Of a DNA stretch of 50,620 nt, positions 26,383 to 35,225 are shown piece by piece. The notes under the pieces were generated by a model. The model searched no databases. It worked only from the letters and a program-made list of their open reading frames with translations, and had not been told where the DNA came from. Origin of the DNA: Nocardioides palaemonis (lineage in GTDB: Bacteria; Actinomycetota; Actinomycetes; Propionibacteriales; Nocardioidaceae). The translations under genes were made by a program, and so were the position numbers. Numbering within the stretch: the stretch's first letter is position 1; every line of letters starts with the position of its first letter. The stretch lies in assembly GCF_018275325.1 (NCBI RefSeq), contig NZ_JAGVQR010000002.1, positions 1 through 50,620 on the forward strand, in the 5' to 3' direction.

Positions 26383-27281
26383 CCACCGGACTGCAGCTCG
26401 CGATCGCCGCAGGGGCGTTCCTCGGACTCGGGGCAGCGCTCGCTGTGGGTCGACTCATCCCGGCCCAGCCCCATCTGGGCGACGCACTGGACCGCCTCGC
26501 TCCCACTCGGGCGATGCCCCCGCTGATGCACGCGACGACCTCGAGCCGCCAGGAACGCCTCGGCGTGTGGGCGATGCGAGTAGTTCCGCCCGGAGTGTGG
26601 ATCCAGACCCCGCACCGTGAGCTAGCCCTGCTCCAGATCCCAGTCGCCCGGTTCTACGGCGAGAAGCTCACCTTCGCCGCGCTCGGGCTCGTGCTCGTCC
26701 CGCTCCTTGGGGTCTTCTTCAACGTCATCGGGCTCGGGCTGCCTGTTGCGGTGCCGGCCATCGCCTCGCTCGGTCTCGCGGTGGTGATGTTCTTCCTGCC
26801 CAACTACAACGCCATCGACGACGCTCGGAAGGCGCGCGTCGAGTTCGAACGAGCCCTCGGCGCCTACATCGATCTCGTCGCCCTGGAACGCAACAGCGGA
26901 TCCGGTGCCCGACAGGCGATGGAAGCCGCAGCCGGCGTTGGCAACTCCTGGGTCTTCGTCCGGCTCAGCGAGGAGCTGTCACGTTCACGGTGGTCAGGAC
27001 TCCCGCCATGGGACGCCCTCCACGCGCTCGCCGACGAGCTCGGGCTGCCCGCGCTCGACGACCTCGCCGACATCATGCGGCTCTCCGGCGAGGAAGGTGC
27101 CGCCGTGTACGCCACCCTGCGGGCCCGCTCCAGTGCCATGCGCGCCGCGATGCTCACCGCCGAGCACGCCGAGGCCAACGCCGTCGGCGAACGCATGTCC
27201 ATCCCCGGGTCCGTACTGGGCGTGGTGTTCATGGGCCTCCTGGTCGCGCCCTCACTGCTCCGGATGGTCGGCACCACCTAG
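26379..27281 (+). CDS. TadC-like type II secretion F-family membrane protein
   Basis: Second platform protein of the Tad machine. 300 residues from GTG 26379, with helices at about 5-25 and 100-145, an F-domain (ARVEFERALGAYIDLVALERNSGSGARQAMEAAA) and a final helix (about 275-295). The motif pattern LADIMRLSGEEGAAVYATLRARSSAMRAA is characteristic of the family. The stop at 27281 is followed by 89 bases without a gene, leading to the flp-like gene with its own strong ribosome site. Confidence 0.87.
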   Translation: MTTGLQLAIAAGAFLGLGAALAVGRLIPAQPHLGDALDRLAPTRAMPPLMHATTSSRQERLGVWAMRVVPPGVWIQTPHRELALLQIPVARFYGEKLTFAALGLVLVPLLGVFFNVIGLGLPVAVPAIASLGLAVVMFFLPNYNAIDDARKARVEFERALGAYIDLVALERNSGSGARQAMEAAAGVGNSWVFVRLSEELSRSRWSGLPPWDALHALADELGLPALDDLADIMRLSGEEGAAVYATLRARSSAMRAAMLTAEHAEANAVGERMSIPGSVLGVVFMGLLVAPSLLRMVGTT

Positions 27282-27370
27282 AGACCAGGGACAGAGCCAG
27301 CAGGCGGACACCAGTCATCGAAGACAACCCAAACCGCAAGAAGCAGTCGAGAACGAAGGAGGAACAGCCC

Positions 27371-27553
27371 ATGTGGATCCTGATCCAACTGATCACGGCA
27401 CGCGCCGTCATCGAACGACGAGCCACGCCAGACGAGCGCGGCTCGGTCACCATCGAGCACGTGGTGTGGGCGGTCGCAGTGATCGCTATCGTCGGCATCG
27501 TCGTCGCAGCCATCCGGGCCTATGTCACCACGCAGGCCGACAACATCAACTAG
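27371..27553 (+). CDS. Flp-type pilin (major Tad pilin candidate)
   Basis: 60-residue prepilin. A charged leader of 25 residues ends in the processing site RG|SVTIEH, with Glu at +5 as in Flp pilins, then one hydrophobic helix (VVWAVAVIAIVGIVVAAI) and a short polar tail. The ribosome site GGAGGA lies 8 bases before ATG 27371. The TAG stop (27551-27553) is the IS insertion target: the T and A are the duplicated bases and the G is the first base of the IS, so the pilin is unchanged. No prepilin peptidase gene is seen in the window; cleavage must rely on one elsewhere. Confidence 0.8.
   Translation: MWILIQLITARAVIERRATPDERGSVTIEHVVWAVAVIAIVGIVVAAIRAYVTTQADNIN
27522..27552 (+). pseudogene. Detached 5' end of tadE (first ten codons)
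   Basis: If the IS and one TA copy are removed, ATG 27522 (inside flp, another frame) reads MSPRRPTTST and continues without a stop into the TadE-like frame at 28527. This gives a normal short leader before the RGS|ASVE site. The original tadE therefore overlapped flp by 32 bases, and the IS has separated its first codons from the body. Confidence 0.65.
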
Positions 27554-27563
27554 GGCGTGTCTC

Positions 27564-28022
27564 TTAAGTCGCGAGCCAGATGGTGATGGCTCGTAGGACG
27601 ACCGCTCCTCGGTAGACGGTTGCGAGCTTGTCGTAGCGGGTGGCGATCCCGCGCCATTGCTTGTGGTCGTTGAAGGACCGTTCGATGACGTTGCGTCCCT
27701 TGTAGGTCTTGGCGTCGAAGCCTGGAGGCCTGCCGCCCGCGGATCCGCGGTTCTTGCGGTGCCGGATCTGATCGGAGGGCTGCGGGATCACGGCTTTGAT
27801 CCCGCGGGTGCGGAGCTCGGTCCGGATCGCGCGGGAGGAGTACGCCTTGTCGCCCAGCAGTGCATCGGGGCGGGTCCGGGGACGGCCTGGTCCGAGGCGC
27901 TTGATCGCGAGCTGTGCCAGCATCGGTTTCAGCATTGGCGAGTCGCCGGCTTGGCCGGGCGTCAGGTTGACCACGAGTGGTCGTCCGCGGCCGTCGACGA
28001 GTTGATGGATCTTCGTCGACAA
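27564..28022 (-). CDS. IS5-family transposase, second frame (OrfB)
   Basis: 152 residues from the first ATG-like codon, but the coding frame begins further upstream (about 28085, ADSNYKNPREEPPDHALGRS) as the frameshift continuation of OrfA. It supplies the other two DDE residues: Asp in LLGDKAYSS and Glu in NVIERSFNDHKQWRGIATRYDK. Probably expressed only as an OrfA-OrfB fusion. Confidence 0.85.
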   Translation of the reverse strand: MSTKIHQLVDGRGRPLVVNLTPGQAGDSPMLKPMLAQLAIKRLGPGRPRTRPDALLGDKAYSSRAIRTELRTRGIKAVIPQPSDQIRHRKNRGSAGGRPPGFDAKTYKGRNVIERSFNDHKQWRGIATRYDKLATVYRGAVVLRAITIWLAT

Positions 28023-28086
28023 GCCTCCGCGAGAACGGCCCAGGGCGTGATCGGGTGGTTCTTCCCGCGGATTCTTGTAGTTCGAA

Positions 28087-28479
28087 TCAGCCCCCTGTGT
28101 CGTGCTTGGCGCGGCGGCCGGCGGGCTCCTCGACGCGGCGCAGGGTGGTGGCGTGCTGGTGGGCGCGGTTGATGGTGGAGTCCACGCTGACCATCCAGTC
28201 GATGTCGCCTGCGGCGTCTGCCTCGGCGAGGAGGCGGGCGTGGATCTTGTCCCATGTGCCGTCGGTGGAGAAGCGGTGGTGGCGCTTCCACACCGTTTGC
28301 CATGGCCCGAAGGATGACGGGAGATCGCGCCATGCGATGCCGGTGCGGAAGCGGTAGATCACGCCCTCGACGACCTGGCGGTGGTCGCGGAAGGGCCGGG
28401 ACTTCACGCCGTCCGTCGACGGCATGAACGGCGCGATCCGCTCCCACTGAGCGTCGGTCAGGACCCGTTCGCGAGACAT
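28087..28479 (-). CDS. IS5-family transposase, first frame (OrfA)
   Basis: 130 residues. N-terminal DUF4096-type helical domain (LTDAQWERIAPFMPS ... YRFRTGIAWRDLPSSFGPWQTVWKRHHRF) and the first catalytic Asp in WMVSVDSTINRAHQHA. It ends at TGA just after a GGGGG run. The rest of the catalytic domain is in OrfB, one base forward in frame, so a +1 ribosomal shift (or one missing G) is needed to make the full DDE enzyme. The same arrangement is present in copy 2. Confidence 0.88.
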   Translation of the reverse strand: MSRERVLTDAQWERIAPFMPSTDGVKSRPFRDHRQVVEGVIYRFRTGIAWRDLPSSFGPWQTVWKRHHRFSTDGTWDKIHARLLAEADAAGDIDWMVSVDSTINRAHQHATTLRRVEEPAGRRAKHDTGG

Positions 28480-28526
28480 GACCGCATCAAAACAGCCCTA
28501 CCAGCCCGGACTTGGGAGACACGCCC

Positions 28527-28902
28527 TAGGCGCAACGACCGCGGCTCGGCATCGGTCGAGCTCGTCATCTTGCTGCCCGCCCTGTTCGCGATCCTGTTCC
28601 TCGGGACACAGGCCGCGCTCTACCACCACGCCCGCACCGTCGCCATCGCCGCCGCACAAGAGGGCGCACGCGCAGCTGCCGCCGAACGCGGAACCGAACA
28701 AGCAGGCATCACCGCGGCAACCGGGTTCGTCGAGGACGCAGGCGGAGACGATGTCCTCACCCGCTCCACGGTGAGCGCCACCCGCACCCCGGTCCGCGCC
28801 ACCGTCACCGTCCGCGGCACCGCCCTCAGCGTGATCCCGGGATGGCGACCCACCATCCGACAGACAGCCAGCTTGTCCGTCGAACGGCTCACCAGCCCAT
28901 GA
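28527..28902 (+). pseudogene. TadE-like pseudopilin, 5' end cut off by the IS
   Basis: 125 remaining residues: processing site RG|SASVEL, a hydrophobic helix (VILLPALFAILFLGTQAALY), and a soluble domain ending in VERLTSP. TadE-like proteins are minor pilins of Tad pili. Its start codon and first ten codons lie on the other side of the IS at 27522. The frame stays open into the IS as far as 28381, so a fusion started inside the IS might restore some product with an altered leader. It overlaps the next gene (ATGA), so loss of its translation could also lower the coupled genes downstream. Confidence 0.8.
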
Positions 28903-29363
28903 ACCCTCTGACAAGAACGATCGCAGTCTGTGGCCGACGAACACGTGGCGACCGTGGGTCGGCGGCGATCGAGGCCGCCGTCGGCGTCCCGGCCTTCGCA
29001 CTGTTCGTCAGCCTCATCATCCTCGGCGGACGCACCGCCACGGCCCACCAGGCCCTCGAGTCCGCCGCCGCCGACGCCGCACGGACAGCCTCGATCAGCC
29101 GCACCGCTGCCAGTGCCACCGAGTCCGCCCGAGCGGCCGCCGAAGCGAGCCTGGAGAACCAGGGCCTGCGCTGCACTGACGTCGATGTCAACGTCGACAC
29201 GGCCGCGTTCAGCCGGTCCGTGGGAGTCGACACAACAGTGGGAGTGACCGTCACGTGCAAGTTCACGATCGCAGACCTGGGGATCCCCGGCGTGCCCGGT
29301 AGCCGGGTCCTGCGTGCCACCGTCACCAGCCCTCTGGACACGTGGCGGGAACGCACACCATGA
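28899..29363 (+). CDS. TadE-like pseudopilin
   Basis: 154 residues. Basic leader with processing site RG|SAAIEA, hydrophobic helix ([18 protein letters not shown]), an Ala/Ser-rich helical stalk and a small beta domain with two cysteines (LRCTD and VTCKF) that may form a disulfide. It begins at ATG 28899 overlapping the previous stop and ends overlapping the next start. Minor pilin of the Tad machine by position and leader; the helix-stalk design is typical. Confidence 0.8.
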   Translation: MNPLTRTIAVCGRRTRGDRGSAAIEAAVGVPAFALFVSLIILGGRTATAHQALESAAADAARTASISRTAASATESARAAAEASLENQGLRCTDVDVNVDTAAFSRSVGVDTTVGVTVTCKFTIADLGIPGVPGSRVLRATVTSPLDTWRERTP

Positions 29364-29797
29364 CCCGCCCCGCTGGAGGCCGTCAGGCGGACGAACGCGG
29401 CTCCATCACCATCTGGATGGCCACAGCCAGCCTCGCCATGACCATGCTCGTCGGCCTGGCAGTCGACCTCGGCGGCCAGGTCCACGCCCAGCAGCGCGCC
29501 CACGACCTCGCAGCGCAGGCAGCCCGCGCCGGAGGGCAAAGCCTCGCAGCCGCCCCGGCCGTCGAAGGCGACGCCGTGCGCCTCGACGCCGCAGCCGCCC
29601 GCAACGCCGCCACCCGCTACCTGGCCGCCGCCAACGTCGACGGCACCGTCACCGTGACCGGCGGCACCACCCTCACCGTCACAGTCACCGACGCCTACCG
29701 ACCGAAGTTCCTCAGCATCGTCGGCATCAACGACCTGACGGTCACCGCAGACGCGTCCGCACGACTCACCCGCAGCCTCGGAGGCACCGAACGATGA
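29360..29797 (+). CDS. TadG-like pilus protein (short form)
   Basis: 145 residues. The leader has site RG|SITIWM, then a helix ([19 protein letters not shown]) and a stalk with repeated Ala/Gln ([22 protein letters not shown]), as in the N-terminal part of TadG/Flp-associated proteins. A small beta-rich end follows. It lacks the von Willebrand domain of full-size TadG. Four consecutive products (flp, two tadE, this) share the RGSxx(I/V) cleavage motif, pointing to one prepilin peptidase. Confidence 0.78.
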   Translation: MTRPAGGRQADERGSITIWMATASLAMTMLVGLAVDLGGQVHAQQRAHDLAAQAARAGGQSLAAAPAVEGDAVRLDAAAARNAATRYLAAANVDGTVTVTGGTTLTVTVTDAYRPKFLSIVGINDLTVTADASARLTRSLGGTER

Positions 29798-32700
29798 TCA
29801 CGCTCCGCACCCGACTCGCCGGCCTCGCAGCATGCACCTGCGTCGCGATCATCGTCCTCGGCGTCCCCGTCCTGCTGACGGCCATCCACGCGACCCCGAC
29901 CCTCGGAGACGTCGCCTGGGAGCGGCTCACCGAACCGGATGACGGAACCCTCGCGATGGTCATCATCAGCGCTGTCGCCTGGATCGCCTGGGCGGTCATG
30001 ACCGTGTCGATCTTCCTCGAGGTCACGGCACGCTTCCGGCGCCTCCCCACGATCCACCTCCCCGGCCTCGCCATGCCGCAACGAGCCGCCAGCCAACTAG
30101 TCGCGGCGGCCGCGATGCTCTTCATCGCCACACCAGCCGTCCTTCCGACCCCAATGGTTCCGGCCGCTCGCGCAGAGCCCACGAACGCGACTTCCCGAGC
30201 GGCGGAAACCACGAGCGCGACCCAATCCCCCGCCCAGTCCACCATCCAGTCCCCCGCCCAGGTTGGAGCCCCAGCGACCGCACACAGTGCACCTCGGACC
30301 AAGACAGTGCCCTACACGGTCCAGCGCGGCGACAGCCTGTGGCAGATCGCCGAACGACACCTCGGCGACGGGGCCCGGTTCAGGGAGATCGTCGACCTCA
30401 ACCACGACCTACTGAACGGACACCCCGACTTCATCACCGCCGGACTGCAGCTACAGCTGCCCGACGTCCAACACACAGACACAGCCACAGCCGACGCCTC
30501 CGAGAACTCATCAGCAGGCACCACCGCAGCTGACACCTACGTCGTGCAGCGCGGCGACACGCTCTCCGGCATCGCAGGCGAGGAACTCGGCGACGCCCAC
30601 GCTTACCCCGCGCTCTACGACGCCAACCGCGGCACCCAGCAGGCCGACGGGAGCGCACTCGAGGACCCCGACCTCATCCTGCCCGGCTGGAGGCTCAGGA
30701 TCCCCCGACCCGCAAGTGGCACGCCTGGCTCCTCCGACACGACCGGATCGTCCGACTCTCCCGACGCGGCTTCCCAAGCTCTGGGTGACAACCGCACCGA
30801 CGGTCCGGCCCGACCGCACGACCTGCCCCCTCATGGCCTCGACGACGGGCTCGACGACGGGCTCGAGAACGGGCTCGACCAAGAGCCCATCGCGGATCCG
30901 TATTCCGAGGCTTCGGCTGGCCAGGAAGCGACGAACGCCGATCCGAAAGAAGACGCCACCACCGACACGACGACCGACAACGGCGATACGGAACTACCGG
31001 CATGGGTCATGCCGGGGTTCACGGGCGCCGGCGCAGCGCTCGCAGGCTCGCTGCTGATCGCGATCCGTCAGCGGCGCCGCACACAGCTCCGCTATCGCAC
31101 GCCCGGCCACTTGGTTCGCCCGACACCTGACGCGCTCACGCACGTCGAGAAGAGCGCCCATGCCGCCGGCTCGCTCACCGCGCCCCGCATCGCCGAGCTG
31201 GACCGAGCACTCCGCGCCCTCAACACCATCCAGCCCACCCCTCGGGTGGCACAGGTCGCGCTCACGCACGAGCGCATCAGCTTGTCGCTCGCCGAGCCCG
31301 CCACCCTCCCTGTGCCATGGCACGGACACGGAATCACCTGGGTGCAGGCCCTCTCGCCGCAGCGACCCGCCACCCCTGGCAACCAACCGCGAGACAACCT
31401 GCAAGATGACCCGCAGGGCGAAGGAGACGACCGTGAGTCCGCCTCAAGGGTCGCGCCGTACCCGCTCCTGGTCAGCGTGGGTCAGGGCGACGATGGGTCA
31501 CTCGTGCTGGTCAACCTCGAGGAACTCCGCGCGGTCACTCTCACGGGCGCCCCCGAGCGACAGCTCTCCCTGGCGCGTCACCTCGCAGCCGAACTGGCCG
31601 TGAACCCGTGGTCCGCGCTCGTCGACATCGAGACCGTCGGCATCGGCGCCGAGCTCGAGGCGATCGACCAGGTGCGGCTACGCCAGCGTCGCGCCGGCGA
31701 CGCGATCGCCCTCACCCAACTCGCGTCAGTGCTGGCGGAGGAGGACGCCGACGTTGCGCCCGACCAGTTCCGCTGCGTCATCGCACAAGTCGACGCCGCC
31801 AGTACAGAAGTGATCGCCGAGCTCGCGGACACCGTCGTGCAGTACCCCGCCCGCCCCGCGGCTGCGGTCGTCGCGATCCAAGCGAAGGCCCTCGAAGCCA
31901 GCACCGAGATGCACCTGACCTCAGACGGGCGACTACATATCACCTCCCTCGACCTCGACCTACGCGCCTCAGGGCTCACCGCCGACGAAGCACAGGCGTG
32001 CGCCGACCTGATCCAGGTCATCACGGACACCCGCGACGACGCCCTCGCACCTTTCCCGCCCCTCGACGAGACCTCGAACGCCGCCGGCGAGCTCGCACCC
32101 GAGCTCACTCACCCGCGCCCCGCCGCCGACCAGGCCGGGGATGCCTCGGTCCTTCCCGAGACCACCCAGTCGTACCAGTTGGCGACTGCAACGCGCGCCG
32201 AGGACATTCGGCGGCTCGCGCCCAGCGTGACACCGGGAGCCGCCGCACAGATCGACGCCGCAGATCCGGACCTGGACGACGACCTGGCCACCTGGGAGTC
32301 CCCCGTCCCCGTCGCGCCCAAGCTCACCCTCCTCGGACCGGTGAAGGCTCGCACCCCCGGCGACCCCAAGAAGGGCGCCAACCGACGAGCGTTCTACGTC
32401 GAGCTCCTCGCCTACCTGACCCTCCACCCGCGTGGAGTCACTGCCGAATTCGTCGCGGACGCCTTCGGGCTGCGCGTCGAACGCGCACGCATCGACCTGT
32501 CGACCCTGCGGTCCTGGCTCGGCACCAACCCACAGACCGCGGAGCCGTACCTCCCCAACGCCCGGCAGACCCACACCCCCGGCGTCGCCGCCACCTACCG
32601 CGTCGACGGGGTGCTGAGCGACCTCGACCTATTCCGCCGCCTCCGCCGCCGCGGACAGAGCCGGGGCGCCACCGGCATCGACGACCTCGTCACCGCGCTC

Positions 32701-33093
32701 GGGCTCGTCTCGGGGGAACCGTTCACCGAGCTCCGCGACACCGGATGGACGTGGCTCCTCGACGGCGACCGCATCGACCATGTCATGACCGCAGCCATCG
32801 TCGACACCGCCCACCTCGTCACCGCCCACGCACTCTCGAACGACGACCTCGACCTCGCCGCGTTCTCCGCGAAGACGGCCTACACAGCCGCCCCGTACGA
32901 CGAGATCGCCCGCCTCGACCTCATCGCCGTCGACCACGCCCTCGGAAACCACGACGACGCCGACGACGCACTCCGCAATGAGGTCGTGAACCGCAGCGAC
33001 GACGACCTCGGCCCCGTCGACCTCCCCCCACGCACGGCCGAGATCATCCACCAACGCGGATGGCAGCCGACCCGCACCCGCTCCGCAGGCTGA
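29794..33093 (+). CDS. Large membrane LysM / BTAD-like regulator-type protein
   Basis: 1,099 residues. Three N-terminal helices (about 9-31, 55-78, 97-113). Two LysM domains follow (about 172-222 and 248-305; [26 protein letters not shown]) that should bind peptidoglycan. Next come a low-complexity acidic linker with GLDDGL repeats (about 350-362), a fourth helix (about 405-428), a long uncharacterised region, and at about 843-1099 a winged-helix/BTAD-like module ([14 protein letters not shown] ... LSTLRSWLG ... [13 protein letters not shown]), as in SARP regulators. The helices put LysM outside and the BTAD-like part inside, so the protein could link wall contact to gene control or to the pilus base. 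That role is inference. Overlaps the tadG-like gene by ATGA. Confidence 0.85.
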   Translation: MITLRTRLAGLAACTCVAIIVLGVPVLLTAIHATPTLGDVAWERLTEPDDGTLAMVIISAVAWIAWAVMTVSIFLEVTARFRRLPTIHLPGLAMPQRAASQLVAAAAMLFIATPAVLPTPMVPAARAEPTNATSRAAETTSATQSPAQSTIQSPAQVGAPATAHSAPRTKTVPYTVQRGDSLWQIAERHLGDGARFREIVDLNHDLLNGHPDFITAGLQLQLPDVQHTDTATADASENSSAGTTAADTYVVQRGDTLSGIAGEELGDAHAYPALYDANRGTQQADGSALEDPDLILPGWRLRIPRPASGTPGSSDTTGSSDSPDAASQALGDNRTDGPARPHDLPPHGLDDGLDDGLENGLDQEPIADPYSEASAGQEATNADPKEDATTDTTTDNGDTELPAWVMPGFTGAGAALAGSLLIAIRQRRRTQLRYRTPGHLVRPTPDALTHVEKSAHAAGSLTAPRIAELDRALRALNTIQPTPRVAQVALTHERISLSLAEPATLPVPWHGHGITWVQALSPQRPATPGNQPRDNLQDDPQGEGDDRESASRVAPYPLLVSVGQGDDGSLVLVNLEELRAVTLTGAPERQLSLARHLAAELAVNPWSALVDIETVGIGAELEAIDQVRLRQRRAGDAIALTQLASVLAEEDADVAPDQFRCVIAQVDAASTEVIAELADTVVQYPARPAAAVVAIQAKALEASTEMHLTSDGRLHITSLDLDLRASGLTADEAQACADLIQVITDTRDDALAPFPPLDETSNAAGELAPELTHPRPAADQAGDASVLPETTQSYQLATATRAEDIRRLAPSVTPGAAAQIDAADPDLDDDLATWESPVPVAPKLTLLGPVKARTPGDPKKGANRRAFYVELLAYLTLHPRGVTAEFVADAFGLRVERARIDLSTLRSWLGTNPQTAEPYLPNARQTHTPGVAATYRVDGVLSDLDLFRRLRRRGQSRGATGIDDLVTALGLVSGEPFTELRDTGWTWLLDGDRIDHVMTAAIVDTAHLVTAHALSNDDLDLAAFSAKTAYTAAPYDEIARLDLIAVDHALGNHDDADDALRNEVVNRSDDDLGPVDLPPRTAEIIHQRGWQPTRTRSAG

Positions 33094-33249
33094 CCACCGG
33101 CGAGACCTCCAAAATCGCCTCCTCGACTTGGGGAAACCTCCTGACCTGCACAAACGCGGTTCAATACCAGCCTTCCCCCTCCAGTCGGGCAGCCTTCCCC
33201 CGCAACGGACCCCCGGATCCGGTAAACCTGCCGGTGCAACGTCAGCCAC

Positions 33250-34305
33250 ATGGACGCACCACCCACTCCGGACTCCACCCATCCGGACTCCACCCAACGG
33301 TCTGACCGCGCGGCGCTCTCCGAACTGCCGCCGCTCCCGGACCTCGCCACCTGGGCAGTCGACGTGATGCGCACGGTGGCCAGCGCCGGCAGCCTCCGTG
33401 AGTCGGCCATGCGCTACGCCGAGGTCGGCATCCCGGTGTTCCCCTGCGTACCCGGAGCGAAGCACCCGATCACCAAGCGCGGGTTCCGCGACGCCACCAC
33501 CTCCACACGCGCCGTCGACGAGTGGTGGCGCCGCTACCCCCGGGCCAACATCGGGGTCCCAACGGGGGTCACGTCCGGGCTCTCGGTCGTCGACGTCGAC
33601 GTCCACTCCGGCGCATCCGGATACCCGGCCTTCGACAACGCACGCCGTGACGGCCTGGCCCTCACCTGGAGCTGGCTGGTCCGCACCCCGTCCGGTGGAC
33701 TACACGCCTACTTCCCCGCCACGCCACTACCGCAACCGTGCTGGCAGTCCCCGGGCGCGCACGTCGACTTCCGCGGCGACGGCGGCTACATCGTCGCGCC
33801 GCCATCCGTCGTCGAGGTCAACGGCTCACCCACGGCATACACCGTCATCGCGACCGCGAACCACACCCCGGCACCTCTCGACGCCACCCAACTCAGGACC
33901 CACCTCGACCCCTCGTGGGACCACCGCGACCTACCCCCGCGGTCACAGGCCGCCAGACCGTTCGGGACCGCGGCGGATCCCGCGGCACGACCGGAGCGCC
34001 TGGCCGCATGGGTCGCCGCGCTCCCCGAGGGCGGACGCAACGGCGGCCTGTTCTGGGCCGCATGCCGGCTGGCTGAGGAGGGCTATCGGTTCGAGACCGC
34101 CCTCGAGTCCGTCGGCGCCGGCGCACGCGACGCCGGTCTTGCTGACCGAGAGATCCGGATCACCGTCGCGTCGGCCTACCGGACCGCCGCCCGCGCCACC
34201 TCTACGAACCCCGCCAGCACTGCCACTGCTGCCAGTCCGCGCGTTCCGGGCGGACCTGCGGGTCGCTTCACCACCCCACATCAACGGAGAGGAATCGCGC
34301 TATGA
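33250..34305 (+). CDS. Bifunctional DNA primase/polymerase (Prim-Pol) domain protein
   Basis: 351 residues. The Prim-Pol domain (about 55-230) shows the family signs: YAEVGIPVFPCVPGAKHPITKRGFRDATT, the metal-binding VVDVDVH, and the His motif SGGLHAYF. No helicase domain follows, only about 90 residues ending in a Thr/Ala-rich tail. Such proteins prime replication of plasmids and replicative integrative elements in actinobacteria. A 156-base gap before it contains no gene and may hold a promoter. The stop overlaps the next start (ATGA). Confidence 0.88.
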   Translation: MDAPPTPDSTHPDSTQRSDRAALSELPPLPDLATWAVDVMRTVASAGSLRESAMRYAEVGIPVFPCVPGAKHPITKRGFRDATTSTRAVDEWWRRYPRANIGVPTGVTSGLSVVDVDVHSGASGYPAFDNARRDGLALTWSWLVRTPSGGLHAYFPATPLPQPCWQSPGAHVDFRGDGGYIVAPPSVVEVNGSPTAYTVIATANHTPAPLDATQLRTHLDPSWDHRDLPPRSQAARPFGTAADPAARPERLAAWVAALPEGGRNGGLFWAACRLAEEGYRFETALESVGAGARDAGLADREIRITVASAYRTAARATSTNPASTATAASPRVPGGPAGRFTTPHQRRGIAL

Positions 34306-35225
34306 CCACCACCCAAACGACCAGCCTGACGTCGGCGTTCGAGACTGCAGAGGGGCTCCGACAGGCACTCGAGCGCCTCCACATGCTCGACGCCGCCGGC
34401 GAACCGGCGTGGCGCGACGACCCCGAGGCCGAGCAGCTCATGGTCTTCGCCATCCACAAGTACCGGTCTCTGGCCCGTACCCACCGCTGCGAACCCGACG
34501 ACGCCGCCTACGCCGCGTTCGAGGCGATGCGCACCCGCGCCGTCCGCACCGCCGACGACCCGTGGGCCGTCGTCACCCGCGCCGTCCAGGTCAGCCTCAT
34601 CGCGGAGGAACGAGCCACCGCGCTGCTGTGCTCCAACTCCCAAGCCCGACGACAGGTGATGCGCGGCCATCACGACGCGCGCCGCTTCTGCGAGTACGAG
34701 AACGACGTCCTCGAGTACCACCCGGCACTTCGCGTTCCCGCTCCCGAAGCCGCCACGCCCCAAGCCTCCAGTGCCTCGGGCAGCTACGGGGATTCCGGCC
34801 CGATGGACCCGTCGGACCCGGCAAGCCAGCACCGTCGCGACCGGCCCACCACTCCGTTCGAGGCGACGGACATGGTGATCGCGCTCTTCACCTGCCTCGG
34901 ATGGCCGGCCAGCACCATCACCTGCGCCGTGGACTACATCGCCTCCCGGCTCTCGGAGTCGAAGACCCGCGCCGCCGCCCACTCCATCCTGCGCCGCGAC
35001 GAAGCCGGGCGAGCAGCCCTCGACCTGGACCGTCGCGCCTGGGCGACCGTCCTCAGGCTCGTGCTCGGCAGCCCGGACCCCACCCAGCAGCACACACGCG
35101 CCGGTCACGGGCTCCTCACCCTGTTCCTGTGCGGCTATACAGCGGCTGAGTTCCTCGCCGACGACGCACTCGTGCTCGAGATCAGCCAGACCGCCCCCGC
35201 CCCGGTGAGGCGAGCCAGTGCCTGA
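34302..35225 (+). CDS. Conserved-looking protein of unknown function between primase and ParB
   Basis: I do not recognise this 307-residue protein. It is mostly helical and acidic. An N-terminal domain (about 15-150) has several Arg/Glu helices, and a Ser/Pro-rich linker (about 150-190) follows. A second helical domain holds ATDMVIALFTCLGWPAS and ESKTRAAAHSILRRDEAG, which look like a helix-turn-helix or replication-accessory fold. Tight overlap with the primase gene (ATGA) and with parB (8 bases) ties it to replication and partitioning. Confidence 0.6.
   Translation: MTTTQTTSLTSAFETAEGLRQALERLHMLDAAGEPAWRDDPEAEQLMVFAIHKYRSLARTHRCEPDDAAYAAFEAMRTRAVRTADDPWAVVTRAVQVSLIAEERATALLCSNSQARRQVMRGHHDARRFCEYENDVLEYHPALRVPAPEAATPQASSASGSYGDSGPMDPSDPASQHRRDRPTTPFEATDMVIALFTCLGWPASTITCAVDYIASRLSESKTRAAAHSILRRDEAGRAALDLDRRAWATVLRLVLGSPDPTQQHTRAGHGLLTLFLCGYTAAEFLADDALVLEISQTAPAPVRRASA

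Larger units (their letters stand above)
27553..28526 (-). mobile_element. IS5-family (IS427-like) insertion sequence, copy 1
   Basis: 974 bases. The terminal inverted repeats are 18 bases, GGGCGTGTCTC then TT or CC then AAGTC (16 of 18 match), at 27553-27570 and 28509-28526. Both sides are flanked by a TA duplication within CTAG, fitting the YTAR target of the IS427 group. Two overlapping transposase frames lie on the minus strand. The element looks identical to copy 2 at 46833-47806: all coded proteins and the ends match. It lies on the flp stop and has cut tadE. Confidence 0.92.
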
